Shown piece after piece: positions 1 through 7,334 of a stretch of 13,068 bases of DNA. Where the stretch lies: assembly GCA_027067895.1 (NCBI GenBank), contig JAMOUY010000074.1, positions 1 through 13,068 on the forward strand. Direction: 5' to 3'. Source of the stretch: Acidobacteriota bacterium (GTDB taxonomy: Bacteria > Acidobacteriota > Holophagae > Thermotomaculales > Thermotomaculaceae). Within the stretch, counting starts at the first letter, position 1; every line of letters starts with the position of its first letter. The notes beneath the pieces were generated by a model. It did no database searches. It had not been told where the DNA came from and saw nothing but the letters and a program-made list of their open reading frames with translations. Made by a program: the position numbers and the translations under genes.

Positions 1-1
1 A

Positions 2-478
2 AGGGAAGTGTTAAAAGAGATAGAGGAATTAAATATAAAACTTTGCGAAGATTGCGAATTTGAAATAAATTCCGACATAGAAGAGGTTTATTCAAAAATT
101 TCAGAAAAATTTAACTTACTTAAAATGATTACCGTTGATTACGGATACGGGCAGGATGAGTTGTATCACCCTGATAGAAACAGGGGTACATTAATGGGGT
201 ATTACAAGCATAAGGCGTATGAAAATATTTTCCAATACGAAGGTGAAATGGACATAACGTCCCATGTAAACTTTGATGCCCTTATTCATTACGGAAAAAA
301 ATACGGAATTGAAAGTATTTATTTTAAAAATCAAAGGAATTTTCTTCTTGATAACGGTTTGTTTGAGGTTTTGAAAGACGGAGAAGAATTGTCTTTAAAA
401 GATTCTTTTCAGTTGAAAACCCTTCTTCTTCCAAATTCTATGGGAGACATATTCAGAGTTTTAATGCAGGAAAAATAG
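2..478 (+). CDS. MidA/NDUFAF7-family class I SAM-dependent methyltransferase, C-terminal part (5' truncated by window edge)
   Basis: This is the C-terminal ~158 residues of a protein whose reading frame is open back to base 2, so the true start lies left of the window. A GTG at 8 is in frame but has no convincing ribosome site and would leave only a fragment. The recognisable family signature is the block DYGYGQDELYHPDRNRGTL followed by a Tyr/His/Lys-rich stretch, then DITSHVNFDAL, and the closing LLPNSMGDIFRVL. This order matches the COG1565/DUF185 (MidA) family, which is normally about 360-400 residues. Mitochondrial NDUFAF7 methylates an arginine of the complex I subunit NDUFS2; the bacterial substrate is not established. 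The SAM-binding N-terminal half is outside the window. No clear terminator follows, only a weak 5-bp hairpin near 500. Family assignment is fairly sure, substrate unknown. Confidence 0.85.
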   Translation, partial: REVLKEIEELNIKLCEDCEFEINSDIEEVYSKISEKFNLLKMITVDYGYGQDELYHPDRNRGTLMGYYKHKAYENIFQYEGEMDITSHVNFDALIHYGKKYGIESIYFKNQRNFLLDNGLFEVLKDGEELSLKDSFQLKTLLLPNSMGDIFRVLMQEK

Positions 479-632
479 TTTGGAAGACAACATTCTAATC
501 AACAATTAGTTGAATTTGTCGGATTTTATATCCCGTTTTGCAGATATTTTGTTTACTTGTTTAAAAATGAAAATGGAATAATTTCTTTTTGCAAAAATAA
601 ACTGGAATAAAAACGGAAACATTTTGCCTGTA

Positions 633-661
633 TTTACAATAATGTTTTAAGCGGTTATAAT
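633..661 (+). promoter_or_regulatory. Sigma-70-type promoter for the DUF1858 gene
   Basis: A -35 box TTTACA (633-638) and a perfect -10 box TATAAT (656-661) are separated by 17 bp. This places a start of transcription near 668, about 20 bases before the ATG at 690. A strong Shine-Dalgarno site AAGGAGG lies at 678-684. The rest of 479-632 is AT-rich with no gene that I can support. Confidence 0.75.
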
Positions 662-689
662 TTTGCAATAAGTTTGTAAGGAGGAATAA

Positions 690-905
690 ATGGCAACAAT
701 AAAACCGGAAGACCTTGTTGAAGACGTAATTCAAAAATATCCGCAGACTGTAAGGATTTTCATGGATTTTGACTTTCCCTGTCTAATATGCGGTGAACCT
801 GTTTGGGGGACAATAAAAGAAAATGCCGACAGAAGCGGAGTTACGGGAGAAAAGTTTGAAAAAATGATGGAAGCGTTAAACAAGGCTGTTGAAAAAGAAG
901 ATTAA
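690..905 (+). CDS. DUF1858-domain (hybrid-cluster-protein-associated redox disulfide type) small protein
   Basis: A 71-residue soluble protein with no signal peptide or membrane segment. It fits the DUF1858 family (also described as a hybrid-cluster-protein-associated disulfide redox domain). The N-terminus IKPEDLVEDVIQKYP is the usual helix-forming lead. It is followed by the central CxxC (Cys31 and Cys34 in PCLICGEP), then a helical segment in the position of the usual Glu/Thr-rich 'TLEEAA' stretch, and a C-terminal helix. The start is decided by AAGGAGG at 678-684, five bases upstream of the ATG. It has its own promoter and is followed by another promoter, so it is probably transcribed alone. 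The CxxC suggests redox or metal-binding chemistry, but no biochemical role is firmly established for the family. No hybrid-cluster protein gene is present in the window. Confidence 0.85.
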   Translation: MATIKPEDLVEDVIQKYPQTVRIFMDFDFPCLICGEPVWGTIKENADRSGVTGEKFEKMMEALNKAVEKED

Positions 906-924
906 AAAATGACAAAATTATAAA

Positions 925-940
925 AAAAAATGCATTTTTT
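925..940. repeat. 16-bp perfect palindrome abutting the M23 gene promoter
   Basis: Six A, TGCA, six T forms a perfect 16-bp palindrome, 19 bp after the DUF1858 stop and ending one base before the TTGACA -35 box at 942. As RNA it would be a weak A/U hairpin, possibly a poor bidirectional terminator. As DNA it could be an operator site or an AT-rich promoter-upstream element. The sequence alone does not decide between these. Confidence 0.45.
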
Positions 941-941
941 A

Positions 942-970
942 TTGACACACAACCTTGATTTATATACCAT
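942..970 (+). promoter_or_regulatory. Predicted promoter for the M23 peptidase gene
   Basis: A consensus -35 TTGACA (942-947) is followed after 17 bp by TACCAT (965-970), a 4/6 match to the -10 consensus that keeps the important first, second and last bases. The resulting leader would be very short, about a dozen bases, with the ribosome site GAGGAAGG (978-985) just before the ATG at 989. TATATA at 961 is an alternative -10 but gives too short a spacer. Confidence 0.55.
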
Positions 971-988
971 ACAAATTGAGGAAGGTTT

Positions 989-1873
989 ATGAAAAATAAG
1001 TATATTATAACCGTTGTTCCGGTTGATAGCGGCAAGGTAAAAAAAGTTACCGTTTCCACCAAGCAGTTTAGGTTTCTTGCAGGGGGAGCGATATTTCTTG
1101 CAATTTTTTTCGTTTTTCTCTTTGTTCATTTTATCTATACTTCCGCTCAAAGACAACAGGTTGCCAAATTAAGACAAGAAGTTGAAATCCTTAAAAAAGT
1201 AAATGCCAAATATCAAAAAACGGCGGATAACCTTGAAGAAAAACTGAATTTCTTTTCAGATAAAGCGAAAAAACTTGCCCTTCTTGTTGGTGCCGATATT
1301 CCTATTGACGACGACCCTCTGGGCATAGGAGGTTCTGACTATGTATTTTCCCCTTATGCCGAATACTTAAACAAAGACCTTGATTCTATGAATAAAAGAG
1401 CGGAAAAACTGCTTGAAGGGTACAAAAAACTTAGCAAAATTTACAAAAACAAAAATGATATTTTAAGGAAAACCCCGTCAATATGGCCTGTAAAAGGCTT
1501 TATTACAGACGGATTCGGATATAGGATTGACCCGTTTACCGGTAAAAGAGCATTCCACAAGGGAATAGATATTTCGGCCAGAAGGGGCACGCCTATAATT
1601 GCGCCGGCCGACGGAATAGTTACAAAGGCGGGAAAAACAAAGGGGTACGGAAATTCTGTTGTAATAAGTCACCAAAACAACATAACTACCAGATACGGTC
1701 ATTTGAAAGATATTTTTGTGAAAAAAGGACAGAGAGTTAAAAGGGGCGATGTTATAGGCACTGTTGGAAATACCGGAAGAAGCACAGGTCCCCATCTTCA
1801 CTTTGAGATTCTTGTAAATGGCAAACCTGTTAATCCCAAGGATTACATAATTAGCGAAATTATGCATTTTTAG
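989..1873 (+). CDS. Membrane-anchored M23-family (LytM-type) peptidoglycan endopeptidase
   Basis: A 294-residue protein. Residues 1-27 are a short basic cytoplasmic tail, 28-50 a single hydrophobic membrane segment, and 52-100 plus 125-160 are Lys/Glu-rich helices with coiled-coil character. Residues 165-290 form the LytM/peptidase M23 domain. All zinc-site residues of the family are present: His190 and Asp194 (HKGIDIS), His238 (RYGHL), and His269 and His271 (GPHLHFE). It therefore looks catalytically intact, unlike the degenerate EnvC/NlpD regulators. M23 enzymes cut peptide cross-bridges of peptidoglycan, and the topology puts the domain in the periplasm. The start follows GAGGAAGG at 978-985. 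It sits 53 bp upstream of secA, whose own promoter lies in the gap, so read-through into the secA operon is possible but not required. Specific role (division, elongation or remodelling) cannot be read from sequence. Confidence 0.92.
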   Translation: MKNKYIITVVPVDSGKVKKVTVSTKQFRFLAGGAIFLAIFFVFLFVHFIYTSAQRQQVAKLRQEVEILKKVNAKYQKTADNLEEKLNFFSDKAKKLALLVGADIPIDDDPLGIGGSDYVFSPYAEYLNKDLDSMNKRAEKLLEGYKKLSKIYKNKNDILRKTPSIWPVKGFITDGFGYRIDPFTGKRAFHKGIDISARRGTPIIAPADGIVTKAGKTKGYGNSVVISHQNNITTRYGHLKDIFVKKGQRVKRGDVIGTVGNTGRSTGPHLHFEILVNGKPVNPKDYIISEIMHF

Positions 1874-1884
1874 AATCCCTTTTT

Positions 1885-1893
1885 TGATATAAT
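1885..1893 (+). promoter_or_regulatory. Extended -10 promoter ahead of secA
   Basis: TG-A-TATAAT at 1885-1893 is a perfect extended -10 element (TGn followed by TATAAT). No recognisable -35 hexamer lies 16-18 bp upstream, as expected for extended -10 promoters. Transcription would start near 1900, giving a leader of about 27 bases containing the ribosome site AAAGAGGT (1912-1919). Confidence 0.6.
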
Positions 1894-1926
1894 CAATTTG
1901 AAAACTTATTTAAAGAGGTAATAACC

Positions 1927-4614
1927 ATGATTTCATCGTTAATGGCAAAAATATTCGGAACAAAAAATGACAGGTATATTAAATCAAGATGGCCCATAGT
2001 TGAGAAAATAAATTCCCTTGAAGGCGAATATGAAAAATTTTCCGACGAAGAGTTGAAAGACAAAATTCAAAAATACAAAGAAGATGTCCAAAAAAGGTAT
2101 AAGGACGGAGAGAATTTGCAGAAAATTCTTGACGAAATACTTCCCGACGTTTTTGCAATTGTAAGGGAAACGGCAAAAAGAAAACTCAATATGCGCCATT
2201 TTGACGTTCAGTTGTTAGGCGGAATTGTTTTGCACGAAGGAAAAATAGCCGAAATGAAAACTGGTGAAGGTAAAACCCTTGTGGCAACCTTGCCTGTCGT
2301 GTTAAACGCACTTGTAGGCAGGGGAGTTCACGTTGTTACCGTAAACGATTACCTTGCACAGAGGGACGCGGAATGGATGGGCAAGGTTTACAACGCTTTG
2401 GGTTTGTCTGTCGGAGTTATTAAACACGGGCTTGACGACCAAGAGAGAAAGGAAGCCTACAACTGCGATATAACGTACGGGACAAACAACGAATTCGGTT
2501 TTGACTATTTAAGGGACAACATGAAGTATTACCTTGAAGACTGTGTTCAGAGGGATTACTACTACGCAATTGTGGACGAAGTTGACTCTATTTTGATTGA
2601 TGAAGCGAGAACCCCTCTTATAATTTCAGGCCCTTCCGAGGAATCCACGGAAAAATATTACATTGCAAACTCAATAATTCCCAAACTTACGCCGGGGGAA
2701 GATTACGAAGTTGACGAAAAGGAAAGAACTGCTGTTTTAACTGAAAAAGGTATAGCCAAAGCTGAAAAACTTTTGGGTGTTCCTAACCTTTACGACCCTT
2801 CCAATATTGAATTGCTTCACTGTGTTGAGCAAGCTTTGAAGGCTCATACCCTTTTTCAAAAAGATGTTGATTACATTGTAAAAGATGACGAAGTTATAAT
2901 TGTTGACGAATTTACCGGAAGGCTTATGCCGGGAAGAAGGTTTTCCGACGGTTTGCATCAGGCGTTGGAAGCGAAAGAAGGCGTTAAAATCCAGTCCGAA
3001 AACCAAACCCTTGCAACAATTACATTTCAGAATTATTTCAGAATGTATGAAAAACTTGCAGGTATGACGGGAACGGCGGATACAGAAGCGGCGGAATTTA
3101 AAAAGATTTACGATTTGGACGTAATTGTCATTCCCACAAACAAGCCTATGATTAGAAAAGACCATCCTGACGTGGTTTACAGGACTGAGAGGGAAAAATT
3201 TAACGCTATTGTAAACGATATTGAAAAACTTCATAAAAAAGGACAGCCTGTCCTTGTGGGAACAATATCAATTGAAAAATCCGAGCAGTTGAGCAACCTT
3301 CTTAAAAAGAAAGGCGTTAAACACGTGGTTCTAAACGCCAAACACCATGAGAAAGAGGCTGAGATTGTCGCTCAGGCGGGAAGAAAAGGTTCCGTAACCA
3401 TCGCCACAAACATGGCAGGTAGAGGAACCGATATTGTTTTAGGCGGAAATCCGGAAATGCTTGCAAAATCCGAGATAGAAAAGTTGGAAGCGGCAGGCAA
3501 GGAGTTAAGCGAAGAGGAAAAGAAAGAAATCTTTGAAAAATACAAAAAGCAATGCGAAAAAGAAAAACAGGAAGTTTTAGACGCAGGCGGATTGTTTATT
3601 ATAGGCAGTGAAAGGCACGAATCAAGAAGAATTGACAATCAGTTGAGAGGACGTTCGGGAAGGCAGGGAGACCCCGGTGCTTCAAGGTTTTATCTGTCTT
3701 TGGAAGACGATTTGATGAGAATATTCGGTTCGGACAAAATATCGGGCATTATGCAAAGGTTGGGAATGGAAGAGGGAGTCCCCATTCAGCACAACATGAT
3801 TACCAAATCAATTGAAAGAGCGCAAAAACAGGTTGAAAACAGAAACTTTGAGATAAGAAAACAACTGCTTGAATACGATTCCGTAATGAATCAGCAGAGG
3901 GAAACCTTTTACAAACTGAGAAGAAAGGTTTTGGAAGGAAACGTAAGAGACTATGTTTTTGAATTGACAAGGGGAATTCTTGAATGGCTTGAAGACCAAT
4001 ACATCGGAGACCCCAAACACCCGAACGAATGGAATGCCGAAGATTATTCAAAGAAAATAAAAGAATACTTTGCTTACGACATAAGCCCCGATGAAGTAAG
4101 GAAAATCCCGAGAAACAAACTTACGGACGAAATGTACAAAAGGGTTACAGAAGCCTATCAGGAAAAGGTAAAGAAAATCGGCGACGAAGAAATGTTTAAA
4201 ATGCACGAAAGGTTTGTTGCCCTTCAATTCCTTGACAGGCATTGGAAAGACCATTTGCTTAACATGGACCATTTAAAAGACGCAGTCGGATTAAGGGGAT
4301 ACGGCCAGAAAGACCCGATTATTGAGTACAAAAAAGAAAGTTTTGCTTTGTTTGAAGAAATGATGTCAAGGGTTGAAGACAACATTATTAAAATGCTTTA
4401 CTGGATTCAGCCCGCAACGGAAGAGCAGGTCAGGGAAGAGAAAAGGAAGGCAAAAGCCAAACAGAAGAGACTTCTTCACGCAAGTGTTAAAGACAAACAG
4501 GCGCCTGTTGTCGCCACCGTTAAAAGGGGTAAGCCTAAAGTCGGAAGAAACGACCCCTGCCCATGCGGTAGCGGGAAAAAATATAAAAAATGTTGTGGAA
4601 GGAATGAGAGGTGA
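1927..4614 (+). CDS. secA: Preprotein translocase ATPase SecA
   Basis: SecA is the ATP-driven motor that pushes unfolded preproteins through the SecYEG channel. The 895-residue length is normal. Residues 1-90 are the conserved N-terminal helices. The Walker A motif MKTGEGKT is at 110-117. The Walker B/DEAD-like block starts at VDEVDS (216-221) and is followed by [13 protein letters not shown]. The second nucleotide-binding fold includes [14 protein letters not shown] and the helicase motif [13 protein letters not shown]. The helical scaffold/wing region follows, with [19 protein letters not shown]. The extreme C-terminus keeps the zinc/SecB-binding module, with Cys878, Cys880, Cys889 and Cys890 in a CxC–CC pattern. 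The start follows AAAGAGGT by seven bases. It is the first gene of the proposed secA–surE run, with guaB beginning 3 bp after its stop. Confidence 0.98.
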   Translation: MISSLMAKIFGTKNDRYIKSRWPIVEKINSLEGEYEKFSDEELKDKIQKYKEDVQKRYKDGENLQKILDEILPDVFAIVRETAKRKLNMRHFDVQLLGGIVLHEGKIAEMKTGEGKTLVATLPVVLNALVGRGVHVVTVNDYLAQRDAEWMGKVYNALGLSVGVIKHGLDDQERKEAYNCDITYGTNNEFGFDYLRDNMKYYLEDCVQRDYYYAIVDEVDSILIDEARTPLIISGPSEESTEKYYIANSIIPKLTPGEDYEVDEKERTAVLTEKGIAKAEKLLGVPNLYDPSNIELLHCVEQALKAHTLFQKDVDYIVKDDEVIIVDEFTGRLMPGRRFSDGLHQALEAKEGVKIQSENQTLATITFQNYFRMYEKLAGMTGTADTEAAEFKKIYDLDVIVIPTNKPMIRKDHPDVVYRTEREKFNAIVNDIEKLHKKGQPVLVGTISIEKSEQLSNLLKKKGVKHVVLNAKHHEKEAEIVAQAGRKGSVTIATNMAGRGTDIVLGGNPEMLAKSEIEKLEAAGKELSEEEKKEIFEKYKKQCEKEKQEVLDAGGLFIIGSERHESRRIDNQLRGRSGRQGDPGASRFYLSLEDDLMRIFGSDKISGIMQRLGMEEGVPIQHNMITKSIERAQKQVENRNFEIRKQLLEYDSVMNQQRETFYKLRRKVLEGNVRDYVFELTRGILEWLEDQYIGDPKHPNEWNAEDYSKKIKEYFAYDISPDEVRKIPRNKLTDEMYKRVTEAYQEKVKKIGDEEMFKMHERFVALQFLDRHWKDHLLNMDHLKDAVGLRGYGQKDPIIEYKKESFALFEEMMSRVEDNIIKMLYWIQPATEEQVREEKRKAKAKQKRLLHASVKDKQAPVVATVKRGKPKVGRNDPCPCGSGKKYKKCCGRNER

Positions 4615-4617
4615 TTG

Positions 4618-6093
4618 ATGCTTGATAAAATGCCGGAAATTGCGTTAACCTTTGACGATGTTTTAATTGTTCCGGGATATTCCGAAGTTCATCCCAACGA
4701 TGTTGACGTTTCAACGGTTTTGTCCCCTAAAATCAAACTAAACATTCCTTTGGTAAGCGCGGCAATGGATACGGTTACCGAATCAAGGCTTGCAATTGCC
4801 ATTGCGCAGTTGGGGGGAATAGGCATTATCCACAAAAACCTTACAATTGAAGAGCAGGCTGAGGAAGTTGACAAGGTGAAGCGTTCGGAATCGGGAATGA
4901 TTGTTGACCCGATTACAATATCCCCTGACGCTTCCATCTATCAGGCGGAAGAGTTGATGGCAAAGTATAAGATTTCCGGAGTGCCGGTAACCCAGTCCGG
5001 CAAGCCGGGTGGAAAACTTGTTGGAATTTTGACAAACAGGGATTTAAGGTTTGTTACCGATTTAAGCAAAAAGGTAAAAGACTTGATGACAAAGGATAAC
5101 CTTGTGACAGTCCCTGTTGGCACAACTTTGGAGCAGGCAAAGGAGATTTTGCATAAACACAGAATTGAGAAACTTCTTGTTGTTGACGAGGATTTTCATT
5201 TAAGGGGACTGATAACGGTAAAAGACATAGAGAAAAAAATCCAATATCCCCATGCGTGCAAAGACGAATTGGGCAGACTGAGAGTCGGCGCGGCAATAGG
5301 GGTTACAGGCGATTACCTTGATAGAGCCGACGAACTTATAAAGAAAAACGTGGACATTCTTGTAATAGATTCTTCCCACGGACACTCTGCCGCAGTTTTG
5401 GAAGCGACGAGAATTTTAAAGAAAAAATATCCCGAAATGGAATTTATTGTGGGAAACATTGCAACCGGAGAAGGTGCCGAGGCTTTGATAAAAGCCGGCG
5501 CCGATGTCGTAAAAGTGGGCATAGGCCCCGGGTCAATATGCACAACAAGGGTTGTTACCGGATGCGGTATGCCGCAGATTACCGCTGTTTCAGAGGCGGC
5601 GAAGGTTTGCAAGAAGTATAAAACCCCGTTGATTGCGGACGGCGGGATTAAATTTTCAGGCGACATTACAAAGGCTCTTGTTGCAGGCGCAGATTCCATT
5701 ATGATTGGCAGTTTGTTTGCAGGCACCGACGAAGCGCCCGGAGAAACGGTTTACTATCAGGGAAGGACATACAAAACTTACAGGGGAATGGGCTCAATCG
5801 GGGCAATGAAAAAGGGAAGCGCGGACAGATATTTTCAGAGTGCCGATGTTGAGAAAACAAAACTTGTTCCCGAAGGAATTGAGGGACAGGTGCTGTATAG
5901 AGGAAATCTGTCCGGAATTGTTTACCAACTTATCGGCGGTTTGCGTTCGGGCATGGGGCTTGCCGGATGCAAAAACATTTCCGAATTACAGACAAAGGCG
6001 AAGTTTATTAGAATTACAAACGCAGGTTTAAGGGAAAGCCATGCCCATGACGTTGTAATTACCAAAGAGGCGCCGAATTACAGGCTTGACTAA
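4618..6093 (+). CDS. guaB: Inosine-5'-monophosphate dehydrogenase
   Basis: GuaB oxidises IMP to XMP with NAD+, the committed step toward GMP. I chose the ATG at 4618 (491 residues) because GAGGT at 4608-4612 sits five bases upstream; a TTG at 4615 is in frame but too close. The barrel opens with [15 protein letters not shown]. Two CBS domains occupy about residues 94-207 and are inserted in the barrel as usual. The catalytic loop GPGSICTTR carries Cys308. The GMP-binding [10 protein letters not shown] follows at 341-350, then the flap YRGMGS (388-393) and SADRYFQ, where Arg404-Tyr405 match the catalytic Arg-Tyr pair. The gap to secA is 3 bp and to the ExbB-like gene 1 bp, so it is translated from a shared message. 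A purine enzyme inside an envelope gene run is unexpected but the gene itself is ordinary. Confidence 0.97.
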   Translation: MLDKMPEIALTFDDVLIVPGYSEVHPNDVDVSTVLSPKIKLNIPLVSAAMDTVTESRLAIAIAQLGGIGIIHKNLTIEEQAEEVDKVKRSESGMIVDPITISPDASIYQAEELMAKYKISGVPVTQSGKPGGKLVGILTNRDLRFVTDLSKKVKDLMTKDNLVTVPVGTTLEQAKEILHKHRIEKLLVVDEDFHLRGLITVKDIEKKIQYPHACKDELGRLRVGAAIGVTGDYLDRADELIKKNVDILVIDSSHGHSAAVLEATRILKKKYPEMEFIVGNIATGEGAEALIKAGADVVKVGIGPGSICTTRVVTGCGMPQITAVSEAAKVCKKYKTPLIADGGIKFSGDITKALVAGADSIMIGSLFAGTDEAPGETVYYQGRTYKTYRGMGSIGAMKKGSADRYFQSADVEKTKLVPEGIEGQVLYRGNLSGIVYQLIGGLRSGMGLAGCKNISELQTKAKFIRITNAGLRESHAHDVVITKEAPNYRLD

Positions 6094-6094
6094 T

Positions 6095-6694
6095 ATGTTT
6101 CAGTTTTTATCAAAGGGCGGTCCCCTTATGATTCCCATTTTGGGGGGATTTGTTTTGGGGCTTGCCATAATTATTGAAAGATTTGTGAATTTAAGGTTTT
6201 ACAAAGTTGTAAACAGGGAACTTTTTTCAAAGGTAAAAGATTATCTTGCAAAAGGCGAGTTTGACCTTGCTTTAAACTATGTTAAAAAACATGCAAATTC
6301 GGTTGTAAAACCCTTGCTTGTGCAAACTATTGAAAACAGAAACCTGCCTCAGGAAGACTTAAAGGAACTTATTGAAACTGTGGGAAAAAAATCTGCAAAA
6401 ATGCTTGAAAAAAATCTTACTACGCTTTCTACAATAGTTTCAATTGAGCCTCTTCTTGGACTGCTTGGCACGGTTACCGGTATGATTAAGGTTTTTGCCG
6501 TAATCTCTGCAAAAGGCTTGGGGCACGCGGATTTGCTTGCAAAAGGTATTTCGGAAGCGCTTATTACAACCGCGGCGGGACTTAGCATTGCCATTCCTTT
6601 TTTGATTTTTTATAACATTCTCAGCAACAAGGTTGAGAGCATAATCATTGAACTTGAAACCGAAACATTTTCTATTTTTAAGAATTTAAAATGA
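6095..6694 (+). CDS. MotA/TolQ/ExbB proton-channel family protein
   Basis: A 199-residue inner-membrane protein with three membrane segments, about 10-30, 110-136 and 152-175, and a cytoplasmic loop between the first two. This is the ExbB/TolQ topology. Conserved family motifs are EPLLGLLGTVTGM (118-130) and ISEALITTAAGLSIAIPF (152-169), which contain the channel-lining threonines. With its partner it forms the proton-driven motor that energises outer-membrane transport (ExbBD–TonB) or envelope constriction (TolQR–TolA). The ATG at 6095 is used; it lacks a clear Shine-Dalgarno site and is only 1 bp after the guaB stop, suggesting translational coupling. An in-frame TTG at 6086 inside guaB is less likely. 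The last bases overlap the next start as ATGA. ExbB versus TolQ cannot be decided because no tonB, tolA, tolB or pal gene is in the window. Confidence 0.9.
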   Translation: MFQFLSKGGPLMIPILGGFVLGLAIIIERFVNLRFYKVVNRELFSKVKDYLAKGEFDLALNYVKKHANSVVKPLLVQTIENRNLPQEDLKELIETVGKKSAKMLEKNLTTLSTIVSIEPLLGLLGTVTGMIKVFAVISAKGLGHADLLAKGISEALITTAAGLSIAIPFLIFYNILSNKVESIIIELETETFSIFKNLK

Positions 6695-7101
6695 ATTTCA
6701 GGGAAGAAAACGGGAAAAAATCAACAAGAATTTTGATAGACATATCGCCGCTTATTGACGTTGTTTTTATTCTTCTTCTCTTTTTTGCGGTTTCCACCAC
6801 TTTTAAGGAAGAAGTGGGGCTTCCTCTTACCTTGCCGTCGTCAAAAGTAAAAACCACAAAAATAAAACAAAAAAACGTTACTATTTACATAACCAAGGAC
6901 GGGGCTTATTATATAGGTAAGAGGTATATCAAAGACAATGAGTTGCTTGGCGAAATTAAGAAAGAGTTGGCGGTTAGCGAAAAGAAAGAAGTTGTTATTA
7001 AGGCTGACAGGAAAGCGAATTATGAGCGTGTTTACAAGGCTATGGATGCTTCCCGGCAGGCCGGGGCAAAGGGGCTTATGGTTGCCGGAAGCGCCAAATG
7101 A
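6691..7101 (+). CDS. ExbD/TolR-family protein
   Basis: A 136-residue single-pass membrane protein. Residues 1-13 are cytoplasmic, about 15-37 form the membrane helix, and the remainder is a periplasmic domain. Asp23 in SPLIDVVFILLLFF corresponds to the essential proton-carrying aspartate of ExbD (Asp25 in E. coli) and TolR. The periplasmic part contains a β-rich segment (NVTIYITKDGAYYIGKR) and the VVIKADRKANYERVYKAMD block typical of the family. The start ATG overlaps the stop of the ExbB-like gene by four bases, with no independent ribosome site, the usual sign of coupled synthesis of the two subunits. The dedicated energy-transducing third partner (TonB or TolA) is not adjacent. Confidence 0.92.
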   Translation: MNFREENGKKSTRILIDISPLIDVVFILLLFFAVSTTFKEEVGLPLTLPSSKVKTTKIKQKNVTIYITKDGAYYIGKRYIKDNELLGEIKKELAVSEKKEVVIKADRKANYERVYKAMDASRQAGAKGLMVAGSAK

Positions 7102-7112
7102 AGGGAGGAGAA

Positions 7113-7334
7113 ATGTTAGAATTTGTTGAAGTTATAAGATTTTCAAAAAAAGACGAGGCGGAAATAGTAAGAGGGCTTCTTGAAAGCGAGGGAATTGAGG
7201 CTTTTGTTGACGACAAAGGCACTTCAATGATTCCCGAGACTTTCGGAGACCTTGCGGTGTATAGAGTGCTTGTAAGAGAAAGAGATTTGAAAAAAGCCGA
7301 AAAGATTTTAGAGGAGTATAAATCGGAAAATTGA
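7113..7334 (+). CDS. DUF2007-family small protein (putative signal-transducing family)
   Basis: A 73-residue soluble protein. The pattern FVEVIRFSKKDEAEIVRGLL, then ESEGIEAFVDD, then a variable loop, then VYRVLVRERDLKKAEKILEEY gives a β-α-β-β-α arrangement. This matches DUF2007, a family labelled 'putative prokaryotic signal transducing protein' and compared with PII-like folds. No function is established. The ATG at 7113 is preferred over the in-frame ATG at 7098 because GGGAGGAG (7103-7110) lies just before it. It lies 11 bp after the ExbD-like gene, and its TGA overlaps the next ATG by one base. Confidence 0.8.
   Translation: MLEFVEVIRFSKKDEAEIVRGLLESEGIEAFVDDKGTSMIPETFGDLAVYRVLVRERDLKKAEKILEEYKSEN

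Noticed and set aside
490..520. Terminator after the methyltransferase gene
   Set aside because: TCAAC–AATTA–GTTGA near 500 gives only a 5-bp stem and no T-run follows, so I cannot support a terminator.
902..1156. Minus-strand open frames over the 5' part of the M23 gene
   Set aside because: They overlap a clear gene and its promoter, have low-complexity Lys/Phe-rich translations, and lack a recognisable domain or ribosome site.
2737..3234. 165-residue minus-strand open frame inside secA
   Set aside because: It is antisense to a strongly conserved coding region, and its Phe/Asn/Val-rich composition is the mirror of secA codons.
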